Source: Oikopleura dioica (taxonomy: Eukaryota; Chordata; Appendicularia; Copelata; Oikopleuridae). From it: DNA of 64,000 nucleotides. The notes under the pieces were generated by a model that had not been told where the DNA came from, made no database searches, and saw only the letters and a program-made list of their open reading frames with translations. Of this stretch, positions 47,627 through 64,000 are shown piece after piece. The first letter of the stretch is position 1, and every line of letters begins with the position of its first letter. The stretch spans positions 10,462,157 to 10,526,156 of the forward strand of contig OU015566.1 of NCBI GenBank assembly GCA_907165135.1. Direction: 5' to 3'. The translations under genes were made by a program, and so were the position numbers.

Positions 47627-47958
47627 GCTTGCCGAAAATAAGCTTGGAACGCGAAAGAATATGTATTTCTCTTGTACTCGTAGAAAAATGCCTCGTTACT
47701 TTTTCTCTTTTTGTTCAGATATTGAGGCGCTCAAATCGTCGTTTTACGACCTTTTGTTCATTACGAGCTTTTCCCTCCTTTAGCGAAATTTCAAACTATC
47801 CACTTATTCGCTTCTTTTTTATTATGAAATGAGTCCAAAACATCTGAATCGTTTTCCGGGATACTGTTGATTACTTCAAATAAACGTACAAATCTGACTT
47901 TTCTGGTTATTTATTATCAATGATAGGCAGTTGCAGCTAGTCAGGAGCAGGAAAGATA
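47627..47958. other. Short interval between two minus-strand genes
   Basis: This lies between the PCED1-like stop and the coiled-coil start. Open plus frames here are shadows without support. It is short enough for a shared transcript but no clear acceptor beside the ATG was noted. Confidence 0.4.
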
Positions 47959-50016
47959 TCAATTAAGTGGCCTCAATTGCTCAGCACAGAGAATATCATC
48001 AGGTCCTCGAGTCTCTCTAATCTTTCGTGTTTCATCGTCAAATGTGAAGAGTCCTTCAAGTGGAACTCCCTTGAACTTTTTAGCACCGACTGTGCTCTTC
48101 GAATGGTCGTTGATTGGATATGTTGGCCATCCGAGACCCCATGCTTCGGCGAGGTGGCTAAGGAAAATGTTCGTCAACCAGCGATGAGCATGGGCAGTCC
48201 AGTGGATTCCATCGTTCTCTCGGAACTGTTCTTGGCAGTTTCTGAACCAAAAATTGGCGTCTAATACATCCCACTTTTTCTCGTTCATGATTGGGATCAG
48301 ATTCAAGTTGCATCGCGCGATATCTTCTCTGTACATCGCGCTGTTGTTTTCGCCTACAAAAACGACAAGGTGAGAGGGATCGGATGAAGCAACAAACCTT
48401 TTCCTTCAAGGACGCCTCCTTTAGTTTCTGCAGCGATTGGCATGGAAGTTCTCCAGATTTTCAAACAAGGCTGGAGAAGTGTGCATTTGTTTATTGCTTC
48501 CATTTCCTTTCTCCGAATAAAATCACAGAGTCTTTCTATATTTCGCTGGAACGTCGGGTAATAGTTGAATCCTGCAGGATGGTTTAGAAGAAACTTTTAA
48601 TATGGAAAAATACCGTTCTTGTCCTTGGAAGGGCGAACTTCCTCCCATCGACTGATGTCCCAAAAGGTCGAGTTTATGCAAATGACGTCTGGAAAATGGT
48701 CTTCTGTCAACACGTTCAATAGCTGCTCAACATATTCATTATAGGCTCATTAGGAATTCTTATGCGTCTCTGACGTGGACTTGGGCACACGGCGCGTATG
48801 AATTTAGGCACCGCATCGCCACCGCTACCAGGCGAAAGCGTCGAAAATGAAAATCGTCTTTTTTTCGAAATCAACGAAGAGAATTAAAAAATTACGAGTC
48901 CCTTTCCTCGAGTGATAAAACCAAATCGGATAAGAATCGAATCCGTCCAGTTCCATTGCTTTTTCCGGGCAAGCTCTTTTTCCTGAAAAGTAATATCTAA
49001 AATCTTTTCATTTTAACCCGCTTTTACCTCATAAGTAAGTGGCCAATATCCGCGATATTCGCGAACTTCCGTGAAATTCGTCTGATTTGTCAATTCCGAA
49101 ACATTCAAGCACACATCCCCACGATAGCTATTTTCGCCCTTGGCTCGCTTTTCGGCATCTAAGAAGTTGGATAATTAAGTTAATATTCCCGTAATCAAGT
49201 CGCCACTTGTTGTGACGTTGAGTTTTTAGATTGGCGTTTTAATGAAAATATGATTGCCATGGAATGACCAATAAAGCTGTCATCGTAACAGATGAAGGTT
49301 TTGAGATTACTACCTTGTCCACTTGATCTTCAAAATGAAAAGGGAATTTTCGGAAGATCAAGCTAGTGAGATTGAGCTTGAAAAAGTGGATGATGTAAAA
49401 ATTTAAGCCGCTTTTTCCTATTTTTTTCATCTTTTGATGCTCAGAGGCGTAAATATTTAATCTGACAGACAGTTGATGCTCTAACTAGACAATCATTCGT
49501 ATAGTTCTGAATTCTTGGCTCGGCAAACTGTGTAGAAAACCTAAGTAAGGTTCTCAGAGAGCTCAAATTTCCACTAGGTGGCTTTTCGTGAAAGCTCTTC
49601 AAATCCTGAGGATTCCCGACTCAGGTTTTCTACACAGGCCGCCGAGCCCAGTCTGAATTGGGAAGGGCCCCAGACCGAGTAAAATGGGAAGGCCAGTGTT
49701 GCTCGCGAGAGAACCTGTCGGACAACACCTCCTATCGATACCATCGATCAATATTTCTTTGCCTATAATTGAACAGTCCAGCAAAGGGTTTATTCTTCGT
49801 CCCAACAAAAAATTAACAAAAAGAGAAAATAACGAACCTCCCATAAGATGACCATCGTGGACAAGGGCAACCAGGTCTTTGTACATCCCTCGTTGAACAG
49901 AATCTCCAAGAAAAAGAATATAACGCTGTTTTAAAAGAATCCGCGCTTGGGTTCTTTTTGAGGATAACAATCGTACTGTAAATACGACTTTGTAATTGAC
50001 GCACGATATCTGTCAT
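47959..50016 (-). CDS. PC-esterase domain protein, PCED1/FAM113-like
   Basis: This belongs to the GDSL/SGNH-like PC-esterase group. Seven exons (49989-50016, 49838-49945, 49028-49158, 48901-48982, 48614-48745, 48398-48571, 47959-48353, minus) add up to 349 residues. Motifs: YILFLGDSVQRGMYKDLVAL (GDS nucleophile block), TNFTEVREYRGYWP, DVICINSTFWDISRW, LDANFWFRNCQ and the catalytic-dyad-like DGIHWTAHAHRWLTNIFLSH. The start MTDIVRQLQ matches the family's short N-terminal helix. Intron 48746-48900 fits as GA-AG. The 679-nt intron 49159-49837 carries a MITE. The biochemical role of the family is not established. The tail after the domain (about 50 residues) is unremarkable. Confidence 0.85.
49511..49660. 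mobile_element. MITE copy 2 (GGCTCGGC family)
   Basis: Inverted ends GGCTCGGC and CTGTGTAGAAAACCT occur at 49517-49548 and, reversed, at 49612-49652. It is related to the copy at 36005-36125. It sits in an intron of the PCED1-like gene. Boundaries are approximate. Confidence 0.55.
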
Positions 50017-53000
50017 TTCAGACGTTCGAGCCCACAGCGTGTCTTTAAAGTTACAGTGTACACACACTGATTTACTGAATAAATGAACTTCCTTTTTTTT
50101 GCACGCGAATCAGGATATTTGCATACTCAGGTATTCATCTTGACCTTGAGAAAAAAAAGAATCGACGCTTGATTGTTTTATGATGAAAAATAAGGGATAA
50201 TGCAAGATTATTAATTGAAAGTCAATCATCTTAAAGTTCAATCTGATGAAACTACGTCTATTGAGCGGAAAAACGCATTTTTCACCAATAAGATTGGTAT
50301 TTTAGCCGATTGTTCGCCCGTAGGTAGGTTTAATCTGCCCAGGCAATTGTTAATCAGGCCCTGAGGCGAGTTCGTTCCAGAGATTTTATCCCCTTTCCTG
50401 AGAAATACATTCCCAGGTTGAGCCTTTTCCGACATGAGTCCGTCCTAAATAATTCGCTTGCCCAGTTCTTCAATACTTCAAATTCTTCCAGAATTTCGTT
50501 TTCAACCCTTTTTTCTTCAATCTCTCCACGGCGGCCTCAGGAGGACTCGCTAATTGGCCGCGTAGGTAAATAACGCGCGTCCATTGGCCGTGAGGACGCG
50601 CAATGGGCGCAATAGGTGTAATTGCTCGACTCGAGTCGACTCGATTTCCGAGCCAAAAAGGAAAACGATCGACTCGAAAACTCAGAACTTCCTTGAACTT
50701 AGATTTTCAATCTTCAGAGTTTCATCGACCAATCACAGGAAGAGAAAAGTGGCTGGAGGAGCCCCCTCTCCCTCTAGTGGAAGAATTACTAATTGAAGGA
50801 CGATTACCACTTTACATAAAGAGTTTTTACGTCCATTTATTACAGCAAAATTAAATTAAGACGTCGTTAAAGACATAATAAAAACGCGATTACTTACTAT
50901 CAGCAATGTTTTATGACATCATTTAGAGCCCCTTTATGGAAGGCGTATGATTAGTTTACGGAATTTGTTATGTAACGTACCCCACCCCCTTGCTCGCTCA
51001 CATTTTGTGAACATTTTTCCCTTGCCCGCTTAGTTAAATTTCATCAAAATCCCCTTGCTCGCTCTCATTCTTTTTTCAGCGCGCTCCATAAGTCGCCACC
51101 TTTCTTTTCACCACGCGTGCCCTTGTTCGCTCCTCCTCACCCATTTATCCCTTGTTCGCCGCGAGACCGCCAAAGCCTAGCTCGGCTTGGGTCGCTCTTA
51201 CTTTGGACTCAAGCTTTTCATTGGGAGCTATATTTTCGATTTCCATGAATATTTTTACATTAACTAAACTTTATTTTCTCTGATTTAAGCGTCCAGTTAA
51301 CTTTATTGTAGCATCGCTGAACTAATAGTACCTAATTTAGCGTTGCGAAATGTGCTAATGAAATGTGCGTTAGTCAGTCAGAAATGCCAACCGCGGTATA
51401 ATGCCATTAACTTGATTGTGTGACTTCATAGGTACATTTATACTCAAAATAGTCGGATCTTCAAGTTGAGACTGCTTAAACTGGTTTATTTCACCTTAGC
51501 GTTCTACAAGGTAACCCTGCAAGGTACATGTAGGTAACCCAGATTTTTCCGTCAATTCTTTCCAAAAATCTCAATAAATGAATTTTGAGAAAGAAGACAT
51601 GAGATTTTTAATAAAGGCAGTTTCTAAGTTTTAATCCAAGTACTTCGAGTACTAATTTTTACTTGAAATCGGGGGTCAAAATTTTCCTCTTATGAAGACG
51701 ATATGAAATTTACACAAAATGGACCTGAAAGAACATAAAAAGATAAGTTTCTTTGGAAAAAAAATCATGAAAATCCAATTAAAAAAGCCTGTTCAAAAGT
51801 AAAAACGAAGATAAGCTATGCATTATAAAGCGTTCTCGCGGGGCTTCACGAGCGAACAAGGGATAAATGACGGAGAAAGGCGGGCGAGCAAAGATGCGCC
51901 GTCGAAACCAAGGAGAGCGAACAAGGGGGCGTAGAAAGCAAAAGAAGGAAAGTGACCAAGGGAATTTGGTAACAAAAAGCGAGCGACCAAGGGGGGTCTT
52001 GTTAGAGTTTAACTAAGCGAGCAAGGGAAAAATGTTCACAAAATGTGAGCGAGCTAGGGGGTGGGGTACGTTATTTAGAGTTTCCAACCGTTCATAAAGA
52101 GAAATTTTTCTTGGGAGAAAATCATTTGGGAAAAAGAAACAAAAAGAGAAAAATTCCTGAAGATTTTTTGCCGATATCTCGAGTATTGTGAGAACCCATT
52201 TTATGGCCAAGTGCATTTGAGTCCTTTTGGGTCACATTTATTTCAGAAAAAGACCTGAAGCAAGTTCAAACATGCCCGCGGGCGAGGGCGGAACAAGGTC
52301 GCCTCGAGCTATTTGCTTAGGAGTATACTTTTTTGAAATTGACGTCACCCGCCGCTGGGCACTGTTTGATAAAGAAAGAATACTTCAGGAGGATCTTACG
52401 CACTCTCCCTCTCGATGATGTGATCATGTGTACAACAAGAAGACTACAGCAGTAGTTGCGTGTGCCCAAGCCCAGTTAGAAAAAAAGTATTGGAGGCGAA
52501 CAATAGGGCTAGGGGAGCCCAACACGGCGCCCTTGAGCAAAGTCTTTACATAGTTTTTTCTCTTTCTCTTACTCCATTTCTTTGAGACTGAAGGAGATAA
52601 GAGCCTGAGAACCGGCGAGAAAATAGTCTTTGAATTCTTGAGTTTCTTGAAATGGAGCTTGGCAAGAGAGTACTTTTGGGCGAAGAAATCAAGGAAGAGA
52701 ATTTTCTTTTCTTAGGGAAAATCTGCTGATAATAATTACTATGCGTATGGATAGATAGAGTTATAAACAATAAGAATTTCGTTTATTCTGAGAAATTATC
52801 CAGGAATTTAAATAGTTTTCTTCGAATTCCGGAAGAGCCGGTTAATCCTGGATAAAAAGTATTTACGTCCTGGCATTTTTACGAGTGGCCCCCATTCACG
52901 GAAATTACTCGTGTATGAATTCTGTCTCGCATTCAAATTTATCCAAATCTTATGACAGTCGATTACTATTCTGGAGAGACAGCTTCTCAACCTTAGAGGA

Positions 53001-54453
53001 GAGCTAATAGCGAACATGCATAAAAATCATCGTCGGTGTTAAATATTCATCCCCAAGCTTTTATTCTATATTTGCAATCGATATTTTCACTTTATTCCAT
53101 TTTCTCGCGTTACTCAGTGAGAATAAGGCAATTCATCAGCATAGTCAGTGAAAATCGGTGATATCGATTGTCATATCCACCCGGGACGGAATAATCAACC
53201 TAATTATCATCTATATTTCTCTAATGTTCCTCAATTGACCATGCTAAGCGGATGAACATGATGATGGCCCTTCACTAAAATTGGCTTGATAGCATTTTTG
53301 GAACGATCCCTTTCGGTGATCCTCCTTAAATTTTTTATATAATGATGTCAGAAAAAGTCTATCAATGTACATTAAGAAATAAGAGTTAATTGACTAAGGT
53401 GCGATTGTTAAAATTTCGAGTGTATCCCTACGTCACAACCGATTTCCTCCCCGTTGACGTCACGATTATATCGAAATATTTTCTTGTATTGATCGATATA
53501 AGTTGTAAAAAAACGAACTTTCAAAAGGGCAGAAGATAAAACAATTTGGCATTTTAGACAAAATGTGTCAAAAACAATAACCAAAGGGACCCTCCTGTCT
53601 CCGCCGTCTATTTTGGCAAATTGATGGCTCACAACAGCGGGGTTTATCAAGAGTCAAAGCACTCTCGCATTGATTTATTGGGGGAGAATTTGCATTTTCT
53701 CAGCTGCCCAAAGGCATTTTACAGGCACGCCCTTAATATACTGACAGTTTTAAGAGGGACTATCTTCTCTAAATTCTATTGCCAAGATATAGAATTTCTA
53801 TCCGATAATGTTCGGTATTTTCCCAGCGAAAGTAATCCGTGTCGTTATCTTTATTTTATGTGAATGTCAACTGCATCCATAACCGTAATACGCCTCGTTA
53901 GAAAACTACTCTTTTCACGCGTTTTCGCAACCTTTTCGCCGCATAAGTTTTTATTACTTTCAAGACCACAATTTTTCCTTGAATTCATACGCCCAATTTA
54001 TCCAAATGTACATGATTAAATAGAGAGTCCGCTGAGCAAGGAACTCTTAGGGTAGAGCTTTACGTCTTTTACTGATCCTGCGGGATAATCCTAGCCTAGA
54101 GACTATTTGACGTCGTGGAGGAAAGGTGCTCTGAAAGAAAGTGGCCACGTCGGCTTATTAAAAAGGTCAAAGAGAGTTAGGATCATGTCAAGGTCTTCAC
54201 TTTTGAAATGCCAGATAGTAACGTAATTATCGTTGTAGAAAAATCAATACCTATTCCCTTAACATCATCTTCAGTTTATTCACCTTCCCAATCCCCTGTC
54301 TGACTAGAAGTTATGCCCTTTTTACTGTTCCTCATTTTATTTATTCAATTGAAACAGTCAAGTTTTGTTTAGATCATTCGAAGTTGTCCGAAATGGCGAC
54401 TCATTGTTTCTTTGTCATCATGAGGTCGTTATAATATGGCTGTAATGATGGAC
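50017..54453. other. Gene-poor stretch with one foldback element
   Basis: Apart from the element at 50975-52071 no gene is supported. Short frames at 50584-50854, 52227-52418 and 53408-53863 have no family resemblance; the one at 52227 follows a TTTCAG but lacks partners. Upstream of 54454 should hold the GRK promoter. Confidence 0.4.
50975..52071. mobile_element. TA-flanked foldback element, about 1.1 kb
   Basis: The termini are inverted: ACGTACCCCACCCCCT at the left and its complement at the right, followed by over 60 bp of matching sequence (CTCGCTCACATTTTGTGAAC). TA lies on both sides (50973-50974 and 52072-52073), as for Tc1/mariner-group MITEs. Both arms repeat CCC(T)TTG(C/T)TCGCTC at 20-45 bp spacing, at least six times per arm. 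There is no coding capacity. Confidence 0.6.
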
Positions 54454-59622
<5,169 letters not shown>

Positions 59623-60192
59623 TTTCAACAATCTAGCGACATTAGTAACGAACGCGGACAGTTAATAAACTTCGAATTAGTGCTTCAATACGAATTCCAC
59701 CCCACCTGCCGAAACGTCTCAAACTTGAAACTCCGAAAGTGTCTTCATCCAAAAAAACAAAAACTACATTTCTAACTGAATCTTCTTAACTACTTTCTAC
59801 CTTTCTTCCGCCGCGATTTCCACCGTGAGCAACTTAAACTATTATTATATAAATCTCAACATCTCAGAACGAGGCGCTGTTTATACTGATTATATATTCC
59901 TTTGTACATCCAAAAATAAGGAAATGCCCGTCTCAGAATATGAGAAACAAAAAAGAAAAGAACTAAAGCAAAAACGAATAAGCATTCATTTTGATCTTGA
60001 CTGAAAAATTATTCAGCAGACCTTCTAAACTTTCTTTTTCAAGAAAAAAACTTGTGTAAATAAGATTATGTACATATTTCCAAGCTAGTAAAAAGGCAGG
60101 TATTAAAAATTAAGTCATACTTTTTTACCCCTTACGAACAAGAATGAACAAAATGAGTGAAAATAGAGTCTTTAAAAATCTTCGATTGTAGA
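59623..60192. other. Interval between GRK and EDC3
   Basis: AT-rich with no supported exon. An alternative GRK ending by splicing 59607 to 59637 (adding Arg-His-stop) is possible. It ends in the candidate EDC3 spliced-leader acceptor. Confidence 0.4.
60190..60191 (+). promoter_or_regulatory. Candidate spliced-leader acceptor of EDC3
   Basis: CGATTGTAG is followed by one A and then the EDC3 start codon, leaving a 1-nt leader. This matches the acceptor-next-to-ATG arrangement at PAN3 and the AMACR-like start. Confidence 0.4.
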
Positions 60193-62728
60193 ATGGACAA
60201 GTTTATCGGACTCACTATTCAAGTTGAATCTCATAATGGAAAGAAGCTTGAAGGCGTTGTCGAGGAAATTGATCTAGTCAAGGGATAGAGCATTAATGAG
60301 CGCGTTATGAATTTGACTTTGTTTGCAAAATTAACCTATTGGCGCTTATGCTAATTACCTAAGCTAATCCCTTCGCAGAAACTTCATCGATTTCGCTGAA
60401 ATCGTGTTCTGGTCAAGTTCACCAAATCGATGCTAAAGACATCAAGGACCTTGAGGTTCTCGAGTCAACTCCTCCCAGGTAACCCTTACTTGTCTATTTT
60501 TTCAAAACCTTTATCAGATCAGCCGAGGACTCCTCCACTTCATCGTCGAATGAGCCGATTCAATTTGATGATCCGTCGATTTTGAATATTGGGCCGATTC
60601 CAGAAGAACTGAGGCTCAAAAATCTTGCGTCGCAACAAGCGCCTGCTCTTGAAGTTTCGGCATCGGACAAGTTGAAAACAAGGAAATTGTGGAAAGAAAA
60701 TTTTAAAATTACTAGGTTAACTTTTAAAAATACAGTTTGAAACCCACTAAAAAGTGACCGAAATGGACATTCACCTCCAATGACCTTCTACCACGAGCCC
60801 TCATCCTCTCATCAATACCAACCAAACGCCCGTCCCACTCCCCAAGCCGCCCAGGCCTACACTTGGCAGCAAACAAACTCCCTGATGATGAACCGGTGGC
60901 GGGAAAAGAACTCGCACAGTCCCAATCGTCGCAATGGACAACGACAAAACGGTAGAAACGGGAGGCAGAACTTTCCGAGAGACGAGACTTTTGCGACTAA
61001 TGCGGCGGATTTGGCCGAAGATTTTAACTTTGAAGCATCGAATCAACTTTTTGACAAGCAACAGGTGTACGGGGAGATGAATATGAATGGATCGGATGAT
61101 TTCAAGTAAGCTTCGTAAAAATTTTTCGCTCTTAACACGCTTTCTTAAGCACTAGACCTCCAGGACGCCAGGGCGAAGTAAAATTCCGCCACGATGAAAA
61201 CGTCATGGACGCATACAACGCCAAGTATGGCGGAACCGAGTACGAATCGACACCTGGCACCCAAAGCCCCGTCACCGTCCCCCAATGGCGATGCAAAGAC
61301 AATTCAAGAGATCGAATAGCGGCGCACGGGAACGCTCACGATTTGCGTCAGAAAATTTTCGCCTCGCTAGTTGCCAAAGCCGACGAGAGAAGAGATTTCA
61401 TTCATACTCTTGCTACCACGACCACATCGTTTATCGTACGATTAGTTTTGATTAGAGCGGAAGAATAACGCTTGATTCTAGCTTGAAAAAGTTCAAAGTC
61501 AAAGTGACATCTTGTTCTTTCTCGGTCCTACTGGATACGCCGGCGATATCTCCCTAGTTATTTGCAAAATGGCCTCGAAACTTGGCCACAGATGTTACAT
61601 CTACACTTGTCCCTTTTTGGAAAGCTCAAATCGACCCTTATCGGATAAGCTCAAAGGTCTAACTTCACTGCCCAACATCGAACGCGTGTTCGACTCAAAC
61701 TTGCCAAACAAAATCGACCTGTTCATCTCTGCCGCTGCGTCCGAAGATTTTAAATTTCAAGCTTGGTTCCTCGAAGTTCAAGATACGCTGCGTCAAATGC
61801 ATGTGAAGAATAAAATGGTAAGTTTTATTATGAAAAATTGCGTAAAAATTGATGGTGTAAAGGAGAGTGGTTTAAATCAAAGGAATGATGATGTTGATGA
61901 TCGGTTGTTTTCTTGTCGATGAGTTCTTCATCGTCATGATGTTCAGGATCATCATGAAAATCTTTATGATGATTTTTCGCTGTCGAGCGCCAGTAATTGT
62001 CTTAGAGGGTCGAATTATAATTTACAATAGCGCAGGGACAGTCAATTTGACCTCTAACCTTCCTGCTATATGAGCAGCTTCAAAGTGGAGGTGTTGGTCG
62101 AGCTCAAGCATGAGAAGAACATTCATCAGGGTTTTCCTGAGCGGCTCCTCTTTAGTCGGAAAAGATAAGGTGTCACGAGTGCCTTAAAAAGTGTTTGTCT
62201 CTTAGGAAGGACAAATTCAATACTTATCGAGAGCGGATATCGAAATGAAGACTGACTGTCTTTCTCTGGTAGAAGTTCGCCGTCTGATAGAGCAGGGGAA
62301 AAAATAAAGCAGCCAAAAATTGCTGATAGACAAACCATACTGACTGGAAACTCGCTTGGAATGTGAATTTTATATCAAAACCCCGACACAATTTTAAAAT
62401 TAACTAGGTGTACCGCAAATTATTCCAAGATTTTGATTCTGACGCTGTCCCTTTAATTTTATAAGGCTTTACCGTCAATTTTATCGAGGAAAATTGACAG
62501 TTTATCGCTTCTTTTAAATAAATTGATTTTTAGCTAATCGATCCATCCGGAAAAGATCAAGTCTTTTCTTCTAACGACTGGGCGATTTACTCTCTCCTTG
62601 CGCCTTCGGTCGACTTCTCCAGCTTGGTGAAGGCCTCTTTCATCCTGGAAGGATGCCTCGATGCAGCTTTGTATCCCGATGATGCTCAAAAACCGCCACT
62701 AAGGAAGCTACTGAACCAAATTTACTGA
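60193..62728 (+). CDS. EDC3: EDC3, enhancer of mRNA decapping 3
   Basis: This is a scaffold of cytoplasmic P-bodies that activates DCP2 and binds DDX6. Seven exons (60193-60283, 60379-60478, 60518-60715, 60755-61105, 61150-61435, 61482-61817, 62534-62728) add up exactly to 518 residues. Domains in order: a divergent LSm domain (MDKFIGLTIQVESHNGKKLE...SISLKS...IDAKDIKDLEVLE), a disordered linker, the FDF motif (DLAEDFNFEASNQLFDK), and a YjeF-N Rossmann domain (ILFFLGPTGYAGDISLVICK, WAIYSLLAPSVDFSSLV). Intron 60284-60378 fits as GA-AG; reading through it meets a stop at once. The 716-nt last intron holds nothing recognised. The start is fixed by the LSm alignment. Confidence 0.92.
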
Positions 62729-63539
62729 AGCCAATTGAATCAACCAGTTACTTGTGTATTTTAACCTTTACCGTACTCTTTATTTGATGGACCCCAGAAT
62801 TTTATTTTTATTTTGTAAATAGATCGGTTCCAAACCACCCTATTTTTTTCTTTTCATTCAATTTTTCAAAAGATTGGACACACGAATTTAGTGCTTTTGA
62901 CAAGTTGAAGCTTTTATGTAAATTTTTCTGTCTTTTGAGTTAAGAATAAGGAATCAATTCTTATTCGATTGACACATTTTTACTGGAAGCATGAGAAATC
63001 TAAACTTCCTTCAAATTATATTATTAACGGATATAAATTTATGCTGCTTTGATGCCATTTTTTGCTGGAAATACTGTCAGTAAGGATTTTCCGGCCACTT
63101 TTTTTGTTCTGCAACCAGAAGAATACGCTACTACTTTCACCGAACGATCTTTGTTGCTTGCTCCGTTACGTCATCAATAACAACAGCCTACCTGTATTCA
63201 GTAAACTGTTAGCTTAAGACGTGTTTTACTATATCAACTGTTGCTTCCGCAGGTTACTGCCAAACTGCCAATTTATGTTTTACCATCGTCGCGCTCTGAA
63301 ATCAAAGAGGAGTACCACTTGATGACTAAACATTTATTGTCTTCAAAAATTCTGAGCGACTTGCAAAAACGCTCATTACTGCCATAATATTCAACCTTTG
63401 AACAATTCGACAACCAAAAATAGAAACTCCCAAATTTGAAATAGAAAGAACTTACGCAACTTTCTGAATGAAAGTGCTCTGAATCAATAAACAAACAATT
63501 CGGCCTATATTCAACTTCTTGACTTTTGTTACCAACAGA
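62729..63539. other. Interval between EDC3 and the AMACR-like gene
   Basis: No exon is supported. A minus-strand frame at 63273-63494 has no family resemblance. The interval ends in CCAACAG, a candidate spliced-leader acceptor one base before the next ATG. Confidence 0.4.
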
Positions 63540-63578
63540 ATGGCATTGAGAAAGATACGCGTTTTGGAACTAGCGGGG
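63540..63578 (+). CDS. AMACR-like CoA-transferase family III, first 13 codons
   Basis: The ATG opens MALRKIRVLELAG, the characteristic N-terminus of alpha-methylacyl-CoA racemase and related family III CoA-transferases, which continue LAP.PF. Here the next bases are CAGGGATCTAAATTTTT, the start of a repetitive element, and no GT donor lies at the break. The remainder of the gene would be beyond the right edge. Either the coding exon has been disrupted by insertion or the element is removed as an intron. Short but distinctive; a chance match is possible. Confidence 0.5.
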
Positions 63579-64000
63579 CAGGGATCTAAATTTTTGCCGA
63601 AAATCAATTGCGATTGCGACGCAAAATACTCCGGAAATTGCGATGCGATTGCGATTTTTGTCGCAAATTGCGAATTTTTCGCGAATTGCGATTTTGTCGC
63701 TATTTGCGAAATTTTAGAGAAAAAAGTAACTTTTCATAGAATTTAAGAAAATTTTTTGAGGTCAGGCTTTCAATTAAGCCTTAAAAACACAGAACATAGG
63801 CTCTGAGTCAAAGAAAACTCATGTCAGAATAACAAGGGAGCACTTTGACAAGACCGAAATTCGCAAAAAAATCGCAATTTGCGAATTATTAGCGAAAACT
63901 GAGTTGCGATTGCGATGCGATTGCGATTCGATCAAAAAAGTTTTTGCGATCGCGAATTTTCTGCGAAATTTCGCATCGCAATCGCAAAATATTCGCAAAT
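63579..64000 (+). mobile_element. Partial element with TTGCGA arrays, runs off the edge
   Basis: It starts CAGGGATCTAAATTTTTG right after the AMACR-like codon 13. Within 60 bp it enters arrays of GCGATTGC/TTGCGA (63609-63705) that return at 63867-64000. The build (CAGGG end, then a private short-motif array) matches the hAT-like elements at 25074 and 57104. The right end and duplication lie outside the window; the expected duplication would be TAGCGGGG. Confidence 0.55.

Noticed and set aside
52227-52418. Frame after a TTTCAG acceptor (PAGEGGTRSPRAICLG)
   Set aside because: No partner exon, start or family resemblance.

Overview
The window looks like nuclear DNA of a compact-genome animal, most likely an appendicularian (larvacean) tunicate of the Oikopleura type. 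That call is an inference from gene architecture. Genes are metazoan and multi-exon with many introns of only 37-70 nt. Thirteen introns are best explained as GA-AG and two as GC-AG, a class of non-canonical introns known from Oikopleura dioica. Several start codons sit 0-1 nt behind an AG acceptor, as expected for spliced-leader trans-splicing. The intergenic DNA is richer in transposons than a minimal Oikopleura genome would suggest, so a related species is possible.

Layout. 1-5.6 kb: VPS16 (minus, runs off the left edge), a rolling stone/AIG1-like membrane protein (plus) and an unidentified three-exon reading. 5.7-13.3 kb: an SLC5 sodium/solute symporter and a serine-hydrolase-like alpha/beta hydrolase (plus). 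13.8-17.7 kb: a divergent rhodopsin-class GPCR (minus). 18.9-24.8 kb: a CUB-domain single-pass receptor (plus), a four-motif-style EF-hand protein (minus), a SAMD15-like SAM protein and a small neighbour sharing its C-terminal exon motif (plus). 24.9-28.1 kb: a composite of nested transposable elements with intact target-site duplications. 29.2-32.2 kb: PAN3. 33.7-37.7 kb: a ZP-N/ShKT secreted protein (minus) and a vasculin-like protein (plus). 39.5-45.2 kb: a STK35/PDIK1L kinase, a large foldback element, NPC2 and an LC3-type Atg8 (plus). 46.1-50.0 kb: a coiled-coil protein and a PCED1-like PC-esterase (minus). 50-54 kb: a TA-flanked foldback element and otherwise no gene. 54.5-62.7 kb: a GRK4/5/6-type kinase with a 2.1-kb hAT-like element in one intron, then EDC3. 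At the right edge the first 13 codons of an AMACR-like gene are cut by the start of another element.

The genes are mostly housekeeping: endolysosome and autophagy (VPS16, NPC2, LC3), mRNA decay (PAN3, EDC3) and signalling (GRK, GPCR, PDIK1L). They do not form one pathway. NPC2 and LC3 lie 162 nt apart in tandem and could be an operon.

The most unusual features are the GA-AG introns and a set of non-autonomous elements. These elements start with CAG(G/A)G-type ends, two of them carry perfect 8-bp target duplications, and each contains its own private array of a short motif that continues from its terminal repeat. No transposase gene is visible. All exon coordinates were deduced by hand from reading frame, splice signals and remembered family motifs; no alignment was run.
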